Shown in pieces: positions 48,716 to 57,568 of a stretch of DNA of 64,000 nucleotides. Position 1 is the stretch's first letter; every line of letters begins with the position of its first letter. The position numbers and the translations under genes are program-made. Origin of the DNA: Streptomyces brevispora. Its GTDB lineage: Bacteria; Actinomycetota; Actinomycetes; Streptomycetales; Streptomycetaceae. The notes beneath the pieces are model-generated. The model ran no database searches and was not told the origin of the DNA. It saw nothing but the letters and a program-made list of their open reading frames with translations. The stretch is from assembly GCF_007829885.1 (NCBI RefSeq), contig NZ_VIWW01000001.1, positions 4,216,001-4,280,000 on the forward strand, written 5' to 3'.

Positions 48716-49698
48716 GTGGCACAGGTCCGACCTCCGCGGAACAACACCTGGGGGACCGGCTCGCCGCGCTCGTCGACGGTGAGCTCAAACACGACGCCCG
48801 GGACCGGGTGCTCGCCCACCTCGCGACCTGCGCCAAGTGCAAGGCCGAGGCTGCCGCCCAGCGGCGCCTGAAGAGTGTCTTCGCACAGTCGGCCCCGCCC
48901 TCACCCTCCGAGGGCTTCCTTGCCCGGTTGCAGGGCCTTCCCGGTGGACCGGGTGGTGACGACGACAGTCGGGGAAGACCGCTGGGCGGCTCAGGCCGTT
49001 TCGGTGACGGGATCTTCCCCGTGATACAGCCCCCCGGCAGCCGAGCCGATTCCCCCTCGGGCGGCTCTCCGCTGGACGGCTTCGGCTATCACCCGACGGT
49101 GCACGGTTCGACCGCAGTCCTTCCGGCCGCCCCGGACCGGCCCGCGTTCCGGATCCACGAGGTCAGCCGCGAGGCCGACCGTTCGCCGTGGCGGGGCCGC
49201 AGATTCGCGTTCGCCGCCGCCAGTGCCGTCTCCCTGGCCGCCATCGCCCTGGGCGGCGCCCTGCCGACGGACGCGGGGCCGGATGCCCCGACCCGGGCCG
49301 AGGGCCCGGGCAACAGCGTGACGCCGATGAACGCCGACGCGCGTGCGGAGAGCGGCGCCACCGTCAGCCGCCGCGGCGGCGGCCACAGCGCGCTCGCCCC
49401 GGCCGGTTCCCTCGACCGCCCGGTATCGCTCGCGATGAACGCCGCGCCGCTGGCGTTCTCCGCGGCATCCCCCCTGCTCCGCACCGGCAGTTTCACCGCG
49501 AGCCGGTACGCGCTTCCCATCCAGACCGACGTGTCCGCGCCTTCGCTGATACGTCCCAACGGCACCAGCCCGCTGTTCGCCCAGGCCCTCGGCAGTGGAC
49601 TCTCCCCGGCCCCCCCGGAGCCGTCGAGGACCCCCACGTCGGCCGCCGGACTGCCGGTTCCCGCCGACAACGGACTGCCGCTCCTCCCCCGTCGCTGA
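48712..49698 (+). CDS. Zinc-finger anti-sigma factor (RseA-like)
   Basis: A 328-aa protein whose GTG overlaps the sigE stop codon. The ZAS/zf-HC2 domain is at the N-terminus: LGDRLAALVDGELKHDARDR then HLATCAKCKAEAAAQRRL, giving the H-x3-C-x2-C motif that binds zinc and the sigma factor. A single helix around residues 165-185 (FAFAAASAVSLAAIALGGAL) suggests a membrane anchor. The remaining 140 residues are Pro/Ser/Ala-rich. Mycobacterial RseA (Rv1222) is much shorter and soluble, so the long extracytoplasmic tail is a Streptomyces feature. Confidence 0.9.
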   Translation: MSGTGPTSAEQHLGDRLAALVDGELKHDARDRVLAHLATCAKCKAEAAAQRRLKSVFAQSAPPSPSEGFLARLQGLPGGPGGDDDSRGRPLGGSGRFGDGIFPVIQPPGSRADSPSGGSPLDGFGYHPTVHGSTAVLPAAPDRPAFRIHEVSREADRSPWRGRRFAFAAASAVSLAAIALGGALPTDAGPDAPTRAEGPGNSVTPMNADARAESGATVSRRGGGHSALAPAGSLDRPVSLAMNAAPLAFSAASPLLRTGSFTASRYALPIQTDVSAPSLIRPNGTSPLFAQALGSGLSPAPPEPSRTPTSAAGLPVPADNGLPLLPRR

Positions 49699-49809
49699 CG
49701 CCGGTCCGCGCAGGGCGTGCGGGAACCTGGTTGAATTCCGGCAGGATTTCCGGGAGGGACGCCCCCTGCGGGGCGTGCAGAGGCCAGTTGTGGCAGTTGC
49801 GGGGAGAGC

Positions 49810-51489
49810 ATGGACGACGGGAAGCCCACCGAGCCGAAGGCGAAGTGGTGGAGCAGGCCCACGCCGGGGCGCAGTACGCGCACAGCACCTCAGGAGTCGT
49901 CGCCGGTCGAGGACGCGGTGCCCCTGGTGGACGCGGGCGCAGTGCGTGACGGGGCAGGAGCGGAGCCGACGCGGTCCGTGGCGCCCGAGGCCGTGCCGCA
50001 GGCCGCGCGGCCGCTCCACGAGCCCGACCAGTACAGCACCCCGCCCTACGGCGGCCCCGGCCCCTGGGCACCCGCACCCCCCGTGCAGCGGCCGGTCCCG
50101 ACACCGGCGCACGGCACCCCCGTACCGCCGCCCTACGCGGGGACGAACGGTGCCGGGACGACGGCGGCCGCCGCGAAGCCCCCCGCCCCGGCAGCCGCGT
50201 TCCCGCCCCCGCTGCCACAGCAGTCGCAGCCCCCGCTGCCGCAGCACTCCCCGCCGCAGCAGCACCCCCAGCCCCAGCCCCCGGCGCCGCAGTGGCTCCA
50301 GTACGACCCCTGGGGTGCGCCCCGGCAGCCCCTGATCACCAACTCCGGCCCCCCGCTCGGCCCCGACGGCGGCCGGCGGCGGAACCGGCGCGGACCGGTC
50401 CTCGTCGGTGCGCTGCTCCTCGCCCTGGTGGCGGGCGGCATCGGCGGCGGCATGGGCGCCTACATAGAGCGCAACGGCGGCCTCACCCAGGTCGAACTGC
50501 CCCAGGACGAACGGAACCTCGGCGGTCGCGCCCCCGACAGTGTCGCGGGCATCGCGGCCAGCGCGCTGCCCAGCGTGGTCACCCTGCATGTCAGCGGCAG
50601 CACCGAGTCCGGCACCGGCACCGGCTTCGTCCTCGACGCCCGGGGGCACATCCTCACCAACAACCACGTCGTCGCCCCGGCCGGCTCGTCCGGCGAGATC
50701 ACCGTCACGTTCAGCGGCGGCGAGACGGCGAGCGCCGAGGTCGTCGGCAAGGACAGCGGCTACGACCTTGCCGTGGTCAAGGTCAGCGGCGTCTCGGGAC
50801 TCAAGCCGCTGCCCCTCGGCAACTCCGACAACGTGCAGGTCGGCGATCCGGTGGTGGCCATCGGGGCACCGTTCGACCTGTCCAACACCGTTACCTCCGG
50901 CATCATCAGCGCCAAGGACCGGCCGATCACGGCTGGCGGTGAGAAGGGCGACGGCAGTGACATCAGCTACGTCGACGCGCTGCAGACCGACGCCCCGATC
51001 AACCCGGGCAACTCCGGTGGTCCGCTGGTCGACACCGACGCGCACGTCATCGGGATCAACAGCGCCATCCGGGCCGCGGACAGCGGCTCGACGACCGAGG
51101 GCGGCCAGGCCGGTTCCATAGGCCTCGGCTTCGCCATCCCGATCAACCAGGGCAGGCGCGTCGCCGAGGAGCTGATCAACACCGGGAAGGCCACCCACCC
51201 GGTGATCGGCGTCACGCTCGACATGAAGTACACCGGTGACGGCGCCAAGGTCGGGCAGAAGGGTGCCGACGGCAAGTCCTCCGTCGCGCCGGACGGCCCC
51301 GGCGCGAAGGCCGGGATCCAGCCCGGAGACGTCATCACCGAGGTGGACGGCAGGCGGGTGCACAGCGGCGAGGAGCTGATTGTCAAGATCCGCTCGCACC
51401 GGCCGGGCGACCGGCTGGAGTTGAAGCTGACCCGCGGTGGTAAAGACCTGTCCATGACTTTGACGCTCGGCTCGGCAACCGGCACGTGA
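49810..51489 (+). CDS. Membrane-anchored HtrA-like serine protease with PDZ domain
   Basis: A 559-aa trypsin-like protease. Residues 1 to about 195 are Pro/Gln-rich and cytoplasmic, then one helix (GPVLVGALLLALVAGGIGGG). The protease has the triad His in TNNHVV, Asp in GYDLAVV and Ser in NPGNSGGPLV. The C-terminal PDZ domain carries GAKAGIQPGDVITEVDG. It corresponds to HtrA/DegP-like Rv1223 and degrades or refolds misfolded extracytoplasmic proteins. It lies within the sigE stress block, 111 bases after the anti-sigma gene. Confidence 0.94.
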   Translation: MDDGKPTEPKAKWWSRPTPGRSTRTAPQESSPVEDAVPLVDAGAVRDGAGAEPTRSVAPEAVPQAARPLHEPDQYSTPPYGGPGPWAPAPPVQRPVPTPAHGTPVPPPYAGTNGAGTTAAAAKPPAPAAAFPPPLPQQSQPPLPQHSPPQQHPQPQPPAPQWLQYDPWGAPRQPLITNSGPPLGPDGGRRRNRRGPVLVGALLLALVAGGIGGGMGAYIERNGGLTQVELPQDERNLGGRAPDSVAGIAASALPSVVTLHVSGSTESGTGTGFVLDARGHILTNNHVVAPAGSSGEITVTFSGGETASAEVVGKDSGYDLAVVKVSGVSGLKPLPLGNSDNVQVGDPVVAIGAPFDLSNTVTSGIISAKDRPITAGGEKGDGSDISYVDALQTDAPINPGNSGGPLVDTDAHVIGINSAIRAADSGSTTEGGQAGSIGLGFAIPINQGRRVAEELINTGKATHPVIGVTLDMKYTGDGAKVGQKGADGKSSVAPDGPGAKAGIQPGDVITEVDGRRVHSGEELIVKIRSHRPGDRLELKLTRGGKDLSMTLTLGSATGT

Positions 51490-51588
51490 CGGCCACGTGA
51501 AGCTACCGCGCAGACAGTTCCGGCGGGTACCGTGGTCCGGGTCCGGACCTCATCCGACCTGGTCGCGGAGAATACGAGGAGCCGCAAG

Positions 51589-52065
51589 GTGTTCAACGAC
51601 ATAGGCACACTCGAGCTGGTGACGCTCGCGATCATCGGGGTGCTCGTCTTCGGTCCGGAGAAGCTGCCCAAGGTCATCCAGGACGCCTCGCGCTTCATCC
51701 GCAAGATCCGTGAGTTCTCGGAGAGCGCCAAGGAAGACATCCGCACGGAGCTCGGCCCGGAGTTCAAGGACTTCGAGTTCGAGGACCTCAACCCCAAGAC
51801 GTTCGTCCGCAAGCAGCTCATGGACGGCAACGACGATCTGGGGCTGAAGGAGATCCGGGAGAGCTTCGACCTGCGCAAGGAGGTCGCCGAGGTCACGGAC
51901 GCGGTCAATGGCCGCGAGACCTTGTCGGTGGAGGCGAAGAGCGGCGTGTCGGGCGGTTCCGCGATCACCGCGGCGAACGGTTCGGCGGGCGCTCCCGACC
52001 TGCTCAAGAAGCGCGAACAGCCGACGAAGGACGATCACCCGCCGTTCGACGCAGACGCCACCTGA
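51589..52065 (+). CDS. tatB: Sec-independent protein translocase subunit TatB
   Basis: A 158-aa membrane protein from GTG 51589, with GAGGAG 8 bases ahead. The N-terminal helix (VFNDIGTLELVTLAIIGVLV) and hinge FGPEKLPKVIQDASRFIRKI, an amphipathic helix, identify TatB (Rv1224 position). The C-terminus is acidic and variable. TatB binds twin-arginine signal peptides with TatC; tatA and tatC are not in this window. Confidence 0.93.
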   Translation: MFNDIGTLELVTLAIIGVLVFGPEKLPKVIQDASRFIRKIREFSESAKEDIRTELGPEFKDFEFEDLNPKTFVRKQLMDGNDDLGLKEIRESFDLRKEVAEVTDAVNGRETLSVEAKSGVSGGSAITAANGSAGAPDLLKKREQPTKDDHPPFDADAT

Positions 52066-52183
52066 CACCCGTCAATCCCGACTCGCCCGGACGGTATGGC
52101 TATTCTCCATCTGTCCGGTTGTGAGGACGCCCGAGGGGGGCGGGCCGCTCCGGACCCTACGGATCGAGGAGGCGGCCGGACAG

Positions 52184-52843
52184 ATGGAGACAACGAGTCG
52201 GGTGGGCGCGGATGGTGCGCCGGAAACAGGCACGGCAGAGGGGGTGCCTGCGGCCCGGCTCACGGTCGACGGCTATCTGCGGGCGCCGTTCCCCTGGTAC
52301 GGACTTGACGAGGCCTTCACCGGGCCGCGCTGGCTGATGCAGGTGGGCGCCGCCGCTGACGGCACGGTGCAGCACGGATCCACCGGCCATGGCGACGAAC
52401 CCTCGGTACGCAGCGACGCGGGCGAGGAAAGGCAGAGATTCGCGGTCGTCGTGACCGTGGCCAGCAGCCCGGTCCGGCGCAGCGGCGACGGCACGGGCGT
52501 CCTGGACGCGACGACGGTCTCCTCCGCGGCCTGGCTGGCCGGCTCCGGTCTGCTGGCCTACACCTGGCCCGCGCAGATGGACCACACGCTGCGCGACGAC
52601 TGGCTGGACCAGCAGACGGAGACGGCCTTCGAGCTCGCCGACGACCTGGACGGCCCCGCGTGGTCGGCGCTTTCGCTGCCGGTCGACGGCGTGCCGGTGG
52701 CCTTCCACTACCGCGAGTCCGAGTTCGGCTGGGTGCTGGCCGGTTCGGCGCACGGTGGGGTGCACATCGGGGCGTACGGGCGGGGGATGAGCGCGTACGG
52801 GCTGGGGTTCTCGGCGATCGGTGACATCACGTCGTACGCGTAG
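52184..52843 (+). CDS. Conserved hypothetical protein (219 aa)
   Basis: Starts at ATG 52184, with GAGGAGG about 12 bases upstream. The sequence is soluble and without signal peptide. It has a middle region rich in Trp (SSAAWLAGSGLLAYTWPAQM) and a C-terminal segment VAFHYRESEFGWVLAGSAHG then GAYGRGMSAYGLGFSAIGD. I do not recognise a family. It lies between tatB and the convergent Mrp gene, from which it is separated by a hairpin. Confidence 0.75.
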   Translation: METTSRVGADGAPETGTAEGVPAARLTVDGYLRAPFPWYGLDEAFTGPRWLMQVGAAADGTVQHGSTGHGDEPSVRSDAGEERQRFAVVVTVASSPVRRSGDGTGVLDATTVSSAAWLAGSGLLAYTWPAQMDHTLRDDWLDQQTETAFELADDLDGPAWSALSLPVDGVPVAFHYRESEFGWVLAGSAHGGVHIGAYGRGMSAYGLGFSAIGDITSYA

Positions 52844-52891
52844 CCGCGAGCGGGCCGGTCGGGATCGAACGGACGTCCGGTCCGGCTTCGG

Positions 52892-52930
52892 CGGTGGGTG
52901 TCGGGGGCTATCGGTCCCCGGCACCCACCG
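52892..52930. terminator. 15-bp stem hairpin between convergent genes
   Basis: CGGTGGGTGTCGGGG pairs with CCCCGGCACCCACCG (one G-U), enclosing a 9-base loop, between the 219-aa protein gene and mrp; TTCTCG follows. Confidence 0.8.
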
Positions 52931-52943
52931 TTCTCGTGCGCGG

Positions 52944-54077
52944 TCAGAACTTGTTGCGCGGGGTGATTCCCAGGGACATGCCTGACAGGCCGCGCCGGCG
53001 GCCGCTCAGCTTGTCCGCGATGGAGCGCAGCGCCTGGCCCGCCGGGGAGTCGGGGTCGGACAGGACGACCGGCTTGCCCTCGTCGCCGCCCTCCCGCAGC
53101 CGTACGTCGATCGGGATGGAGCCGAGCACCGGCACCTCCGCGCCGACCGTCCTCGTCAGACCCTCGGCGACCCGGGCGCCGCCGCCCGAGCCGAACACGT
53201 GGACCATCTCGTCGCAGTGCGGGCACGGCATGCCCGACATGTTCTCGACGACGCCGACGATCTTCTGATGGGTCTGTACGGCGATCGAGCCGGCCCGCTC
53301 GGCGACCTCGGCCGCGGCCTGCTGCGGGGTCGTGACGACCAGGATCTCCGCGTTCGGCACCAGCTGGGCCACGGAGATCGCGATGTCACCGGTGCCCGGC
53401 GGCAGGTCGAGCAGCAGGACGTCCAGATCGCCCCAGTACACATCGGCGAGGAACTGCTGGAGCGCGCGGTGCAGCATCGGGCCGCGCCACACCACGGGGG
53501 CGTTGCCCGGGGTGAACATGCCGATGGAGATGACCTTCACGCCGTGCGCGGACGGCGGCATGATCATGTTCTCGACCTGGGTCGGCTTGCCGTCCGCACC
53601 GAGCATCCGGGGCACGCTGTGCCCGTAGATGTCCGCGTCCACGACGCCGACCTTGAGGCCGTCGGCGGCCATCGCGGCCGCCAGGTTCACGGTCACCGAC
53701 GACTTGCCGACGCCGCCCTTGCCGGAGGCGACCGCGTACACCCGGGTCAGCGAGCCGGGCTGGGCGAACGGCACCTCGCGCTCGGCCGTGCCGCCGCGCA
53801 GCGAGGTCGCCAGCTCCTTGCGCTGCTCGTCGCTCATCACGTCGAGTGTGACCTCCACCCGTGACACCCCTTCGACGCGGGCCACCGCGTCGGTCACGTT
53901 CTTGGTGATCGTCTCGCGCATCGGACAGCCGGAAACTGTGAGATACACCGTGACAGCGACTACACCGTCAGGATCGATCTCGACCGATTTCACCATGCCC
54001 AGCTCGGTGATCGGGCGGTGGATCTCCGGGTCGTTCACTGTCGCCAGTGCCTCAAGCACCGCGTCTTCCGTAGCCAT
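52944..54077 (-). CDS. mrp: Mrp/ApbC-family Fe-S cluster carrier ATPase
   Basis: A 377-aa P-loop ATPase of the MinD/Mrp family that transfers Fe-S clusters. An N-terminal MIP18/DUF59 domain (DPEIHRPITELGMVKSV, SGCPM) precedes the deviant Walker A SGKGGVGKSS (residues 118-127). Walker B LDVLLLDLPPGTGD follows, as does the cluster-binding pair CPHC in NMSGMPCPHCDEMVHVFG. It corresponds to Rv1229c. The ATG at 54077 gives the standard N-terminus (MATEDAVLEALATVNDPEIH). Confidence 0.94.
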   Translation of the reverse strand: MATEDAVLEALATVNDPEIHRPITELGMVKSVEIDPDGVVAVTVYLTVSGCPMRETITKNVTDAVARVEGVSRVEVTLDVMSDEQRKELATSLRGGTAEREVPFAQPGSLTRVYAVASGKGGVGKSSVTVNLAAAMAADGLKVGVVDADIYGHSVPRMLGADGKPTQVENMIMPPSAHGVKVISIGMFTPGNAPVVWRGPMLHRALQQFLADVYWGDLDVLLLDLPPGTGDIAISVAQLVPNAEILVVTTPQQAAAEVAERAGSIAVQTHQKIVGVVENMSGMPCPHCDEMVHVFGSGGGARVAEGLTRTVGAEVPVLGSIPIDVRLREGGDEGKPVVLSDPDSPAGQALRSIADKLSGRRRGLSGMSLGITPRNKF

Positions 54078-54175
54078 ACCTCGATAGTACGGGTGCGCGC
54101 GGCGGTCCTCGGAAGGGTGGTGACGGGTGACGGGAGGGCGGTACGGCGCCCGCTCCCACGCGGGAGCAGCCCCCG

Positions 54176-54730
54176 TCAGCGGTTTTCGTCGCCCTCGGCC
54201 CGGGACGGTGCCCGGCGGTCGTCCAGGTCCCTCACCAGGTCCTCCAGCTCGGAGCGGATCCAGTCGCGGGTGGCGACCTCCCCGAGGCCCATCCGCAGCG
54301 CCGCGATCTCCCTGGTCAGGAACTCGGTGTCGGCGATGGAGCGTTCGTTCTGGGCGCGGTCCTGCTCGTGGGTGACCCGGTCGCGGTCGTCCTGCCGGTT
54401 CTGCGCGAGCAGGATCAGCGGGGCCGCGTACGAGGCCTGGAGGGAGAGCATCAGGGTCAGGAAGATGAACGGGTACTCGTCGAACCGGAGCTTCTCCGGC
54501 GCGTAGATGTTCCACACCACCCACACGATGATGATCAGCGTCATCCAGACGATGAACCGCCCGGTCCCCAGGAACCGTGCGATCCGCTCCGAGAACCGGC
54601 CGAACGCCTCGGGGTCGTACTCCGGCAGCAGCCGGCGCCGCGGGTCCTTCGGCTGGTCGAGCCGGCTCCTGGGGGTGCGGGTCAGGGCCGTCGAGCCGTT
54701 CGACGTCCTGGAGCGGTCCTCACCGGCCAC
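54176..54730 (-). CDS. DUF1003 membrane protein
   Basis: A 184-aa protein starting at GTG 54730, inside the end of the MgtE-like gene. Two helices (GRFIVWMTLIIIVWVVWNIY and FIFLTLMLSLQASYAAPLIL) with the connecting FDEYPF and following AQNRQDDRDR are the DUF1003 signature. A C-terminal helical, charged segment (EFLTREIAALRMGLGEV) extends into the cytoplasm. The function is unknown. The constant pairing with the MgtE/CBS protein suggests an ion-linked role. Confidence 0.9.
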   Translation of the reverse strand: MAGEDRSRTSNGSTALTRTPRSRLDQPKDPRRRLLPEYDPEAFGRFSERIARFLGTGRFIVWMTLIIIVWVVWNIYAPEKLRFDEYPFIFLTLMLSLQASYAAPLILLAQNRQDDRDRVTHEQDRAQNERSIADTEFLTREIAALRMGLGEVATRDWIRSELEDLVRDLDDRRAPSRAEGDENR

Positions 54731-55994
54731 GGAGCTCTCCCTCGTGGTCGTGGAAGTTGGTCTCCCGCCAGTCGTCGGGCAGCAGGTGGTCGAGCACGTC
54801 GTCGACGGTCACCGCGCCGAGCAGCGAGCCGCTCTCGTCCACCACGGGCACCGAGACCAGGTTGTACGCCGCCAGATAGCTGGTCACCACCGACAGCGGG
54901 GTGCCCGGCGGCAGCGCCACCAGATCGCTGTCGACGATCGAGCTGACCAGGGTGAACGGCGGGACCCGCAGCAGCCGCTGGAAGTGCACCGTGCCCAGGT
55001 ACTTCCCGGTCGGGGTCTCGTCCGGGGACCGGCACACGTACACCTGGGCGGCGAGCGCCGGGGACAGGTCCGACCGGCGGACCCGGGCGAGGGCTTCGGC
55101 GACCGTCGCGTCCGGGCGCAGGATGATCGGTTCGGTGGTCATCAGGCCGCCCGCGGTCCGCTCCTCGTACGACATGAGGCGCCGCACATCGGCCGCGTCG
55201 TCCGGGCGCATCAGCGTCAGCAGCCGCTCCTTGTCCGCCTCGGGCAGCTCGGACAGCAGGTCGGCCGCGTCGTCGGGGTCCATCGCCTCCAGGACGTCCG
55301 CCGCGCGCTCCTCCTGCAGCTTGCCGATGATCTCCACCTGGTCGTCCTCGGGGAGCTCCTCCAGGACGTCGGCGAGCCGGTCGTCGTCGAGTGCGGCGGC
55401 CACCTCCGCCCGCCGCTTCGGGGAGAGGTGGTGCAGGGCGTTGGCCACATCGGTCGGGCGCAGCGTCTCGAACGTGGCGACCAGCGACTCCGTGCCCTGC
55501 CCGTGCTCCTCCAGCGAGAAGCCGCTGACCGCCGACCACTCGACCGTCAGGGTCTCGCCCTTGCGGCGCAGCGCGCCGCCCCTGCCCTTGCGCACGAAGT
55601 ACTTGTCGATCTCCCAGTCGCGGCGGGCCGGCAGCTGCTGGATCGCGACGTCGAGGATGGTGACCTCCTCGCCGGTCTCCACCAGGCTGACCCGCCGGTC
55701 GAGGAACTCGCCGAGCACCAGGCGTTCGGTGGGCCGCTGTTCGAAGCGCCGCATGTTGACCACGCCCGTGGTGATGACCTGTCCCGACTCGATGCCCGTC
55801 ACCCGGGTCATCGGGAGGAAGATCCGGCGCCGGCTCACCACCTCGACGACGATGCCGAGCAGCCGGGGCGGCCGGCCGCCGACCCGGAGCATCGCGACCA
55901 GGTCGCGGAGGCGTCCCACCTGGTCGCCGTTGGGGTCGAAGACCGGCACGCCGGAGAGGTGCGAGACGAAGACCCGGGTCGTTCCTCCTGACAT
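54720..55994 (-). CDS. MgtE N-domain/CBS protein without transporter membrane domain
   Basis: A 424-aa soluble protein. An N-terminal PRC-barrel-like half (VFVSHLSGVPVFDPNGDQVG) and a repeat-like middle are followed by the MgtE intracellular domain (LHHLSPKRRAEVAAALDDDR ... EMDPDD-type repeats EAMDPDDAADLLSELPEA). A CBS pair follows (MTTEPIILRPDATVAEALA; VVDESGSLLGAVTVDDVLDH). The five-helix MgtE channel is absent, so it is probably a magnesium or nucleotide sensor rather than a transporter. It overlaps the DUF1003 gene by 11 bases; CorA is encoded 1.6 kb away. Confidence 0.9.
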   Translation of the reverse strand: MSGGTTRVFVSHLSGVPVFDPNGDQVGRLRDLVAMLRVGGRPPRLLGIVVEVVSRRRIFLPMTRVTGIESGQVITTGVVNMRRFEQRPTERLVLGEFLDRRVSLVETGEEVTILDVAIQQLPARRDWEIDKYFVRKGRGGALRRKGETLTVEWSAVSGFSLEEHGQGTESLVATFETLRPTDVANALHHLSPKRRAEVAAALDDDRLADVLEELPEDDQVEIIGKLQEERAADVLEAMDPDDAADLLSELPEADKERLLTLMRPDDAADVRRLMSYEERTAGGLMTTEPIILRPDATVAEALARVRRSDLSPALAAQVYVCRSPDETPTGKYLGTVHFQRLLRVPPFTLVSSIVDSDLVALPPGTPLSVVTSYLAAYNLVSVPVVDESGSLLGAVTVDDVLDHLLPDDWRETNFHDHEGELRGR

Positions 55995-56197
55995 GCCCGC
56001 GCCTCCTCCTTCGCCGTCGGCTTACGCATCCGGTCTGTTCTGACAGTTATTGCACCGTTATGACGGGATCAGGCTAGCCCGTACCGTTGCGGGGCGCCCC
56101 GGCGAGCCGTCTGTGCGACTCTCTGCCGGATGGCGTAGGCCGCACGGGTACGCTGCCGTCTGCCACCCCCGCCATGCAGCTGAGAGGCAGTGCGCCT

Positions 56198-56974
56198 GTG
56201 ACCTCTTTCGTCCCGCCCGTCCGGGCCCGCCGCCGGACCGCCCTCTTGGCCGTCGCGCTCTGCGCGGGGCTGACCGCCGCGCTGACCGCGTGCGCGGGCG
56301 AGGATCCGGACGAGGGGACCAACGGCATCGGCAGACTGGACGCACCGCAGATCGAGAAGAGGGCGCGGGCCGCCGCGGACGCCTCCGGCACGGTCCGGCT
56401 GGCCGGCACGCTGGTCAGCAAGGGCGGCACGTACAAGATCGACATGCGGCTCAAGGACAAGGGTGGGGCGGGCTCCGTCGCGTCCGGGAACAGCACCTTC
56501 GAGCTGCTCCGGATCGGCGACGTGCTCTATCTCAAGGCGGACGCGGGCTTCTGGACCCATGGCACGACGGACGCCGGGAAGGCGAGCGACGCGGACGGGG
56601 CGGCGGCGGACAAGCTCGACGACAAGTACGTGAAGGTCCCCGAGGACGACCCCACGTACAAGCAGCTGCGGGGATTCACGGACAAGAAGGTGCTGCTCGA
56701 CGGGCTGCTCACGCTGCACGGCGAGGTCGCCAAGGGAGACCGCGACAAGGTCGGCGGGGTGCGCACCATAGGGATCATGGGCGGCAAGGGCGAGGGTGGC
56801 GCGCTCGACGTGTCCCTGGAGGGCAAGCCGTATCCGCTGCGCTTCGCGCGGGGCGGCGGCGGTGGCGTCATCACGCTCGCGGACTGGGGCAAGGACTTCG
56901 CGCTGGAGGCCCCGGCCGAGGGCGACACGGTCGACTACGGGCAGCAGCTGCCCAGGTCCACGTCCTCTTCGTAG
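56198..56974 (+). CDS. Lipoprotein, LppX/LprG-like fold possible
   Basis: A 258-aa exported lipoprotein. GTG 56198 has GAGAGG about 10 bases ahead; an ATG at 56174 lacks a site. The signal ends in LTAC (RRRTALLAVALCAGLTAALTAC). The mature part has segments found in LppX/LprG-type lipid-binding lipoproteins: ASGTVRLAGTLVSKGGTYKI, FELLRIGDVLYLKAD, FTDKKVLLDGLL and the end DWGKDFALEAPAEGDTVDY. This resemblance is weak by eye. It might carry lipids to the envelope. Confidence 0.78.
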   Translation: MTSFVPPVRARRRTALLAVALCAGLTAALTACAGEDPDEGTNGIGRLDAPQIEKRARAAADASGTVRLAGTLVSKGGTYKIDMRLKDKGGAGSVASGNSTFELLRIGDVLYLKADAGFWTHGTTDAGKASDADGAAADKLDDKYVKVPEDDPTYKQLRGFTDKKVLLDGLLTLHGEVAKGDRDKVGGVRTIGIMGGKGEGGALDVSLEGKPYPLRFARGGGGGVITLADWGKDFALEAPAEGDTVDYGQQLPRSTSSS

Positions 56975-56979
56975 CCCCT

Positions 56980-57003
56980 GCGGCCGGTCCCGGGACCGGC
57001 CGC
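56980..57003. terminator. Perfect 24-nt palindrome between convergent genes
   Basis: Arms GCGGCCGGTCCC and GGGACCGGCCGC meet without a loop, 6 bases after the lipoprotein stop and 11 before the stop of the convergent gene. Confidence 0.75.
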
Positions 57004-57013
57004 GGCCACCCGG

Positions 57014-57532
57014 CTACGGCTTCCTGAGCGAGCGCTTCAGCAGGCGCGGCAGCCCGGCCGGAACCGGCAGCCGGGTGGTCGCGCCGGTGGGCAGCGGCGC
57101 CGCCGCCCCCGAGGTCACCGGCAGGTCCGTGCGGGAATCGAGGGGCGTGAGCCGTACGATCCGGCACTCGCGCGCCCAGCGCTCCGTCATCCGCTCGGCG
57201 TCCGGCGCGTTGAGCCGCTTGCCCCTGAGCTCGGCGACCGCGGCCTCCCACTCGTCGGAGTGCGGTGCGAGCTGGGCCACCGAGGCCGTCCAGGCGACGA
57301 TCCGGCCGCCCTTGTCCTTGCTGCGGACGGTCACCTCGGCGGTGGCGCCGTCCGTGAGCCCGGCCGGGAGCGGCTGCTCGCCGGGGCCGTCCCCGACGAA
57401 GTGCGCCGCACCCTCGTGCCACACGTGCCACAGCGCCCGCGCGGGCCCGGTGCCACGCACCCAGACCAGGCCCGACTTCTTGGTGGCCTCCTCGACGAGG
57501 GCCGGTCCGAGCAACGTGTCAGCAGCAGTCAT
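57014..57532 (-). CDS. Conserved hypothetical protein (172 aa), flavin-reductase/PNPOx-like fold possible
   Basis: Begins MTAADTLLGPALVEEATKKS. The order GLVWVRGTGPARALWHVWHE, then FVGDGPGEQPLPAG and VTVRSKDKGGRIVAWTASV resembles split-barrel pyridoxamine phosphate oxidase-like proteins, without clear cofactor residues. A basic, Pro-rich tail ends the protein. It lies just downstream of corA on the same strand's neighbour, with 36 bases between them. I cannot give a function. Confidence 0.7.
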   Translation of the reverse strand: MTAADTLLGPALVEEATKKSGLVWVRGTGPARALWHVWHEGAAHFVGDGPGEQPLPAGLTDGATAEVTVRSKDKGGRIVAWTASVAQLAPHSDEWEAAVAELRGKRLNAPDAERMTERWARECRIVRLTPLDSRTDLPVTSGAAAPLPTGATTRLPVPAGLPRLLKRSLRKP

Positions 57533-57568
57533 GCAGCAGAGCCTACGACCTGCCCGGTGTCCCGGCGG

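Noticed and set aside
48991..51399. Very long open frames antisense to known genes (for example 48991-51399, 16688-19324 and 758-2374, all minus strand)
   Set aside because: High GC leaves few stop codons in opposite frames. The translations are low-complexity Arg/Gly/Val/Asp, lack ribosome-binding sites and families, and sit exactly over well-recognised genes.
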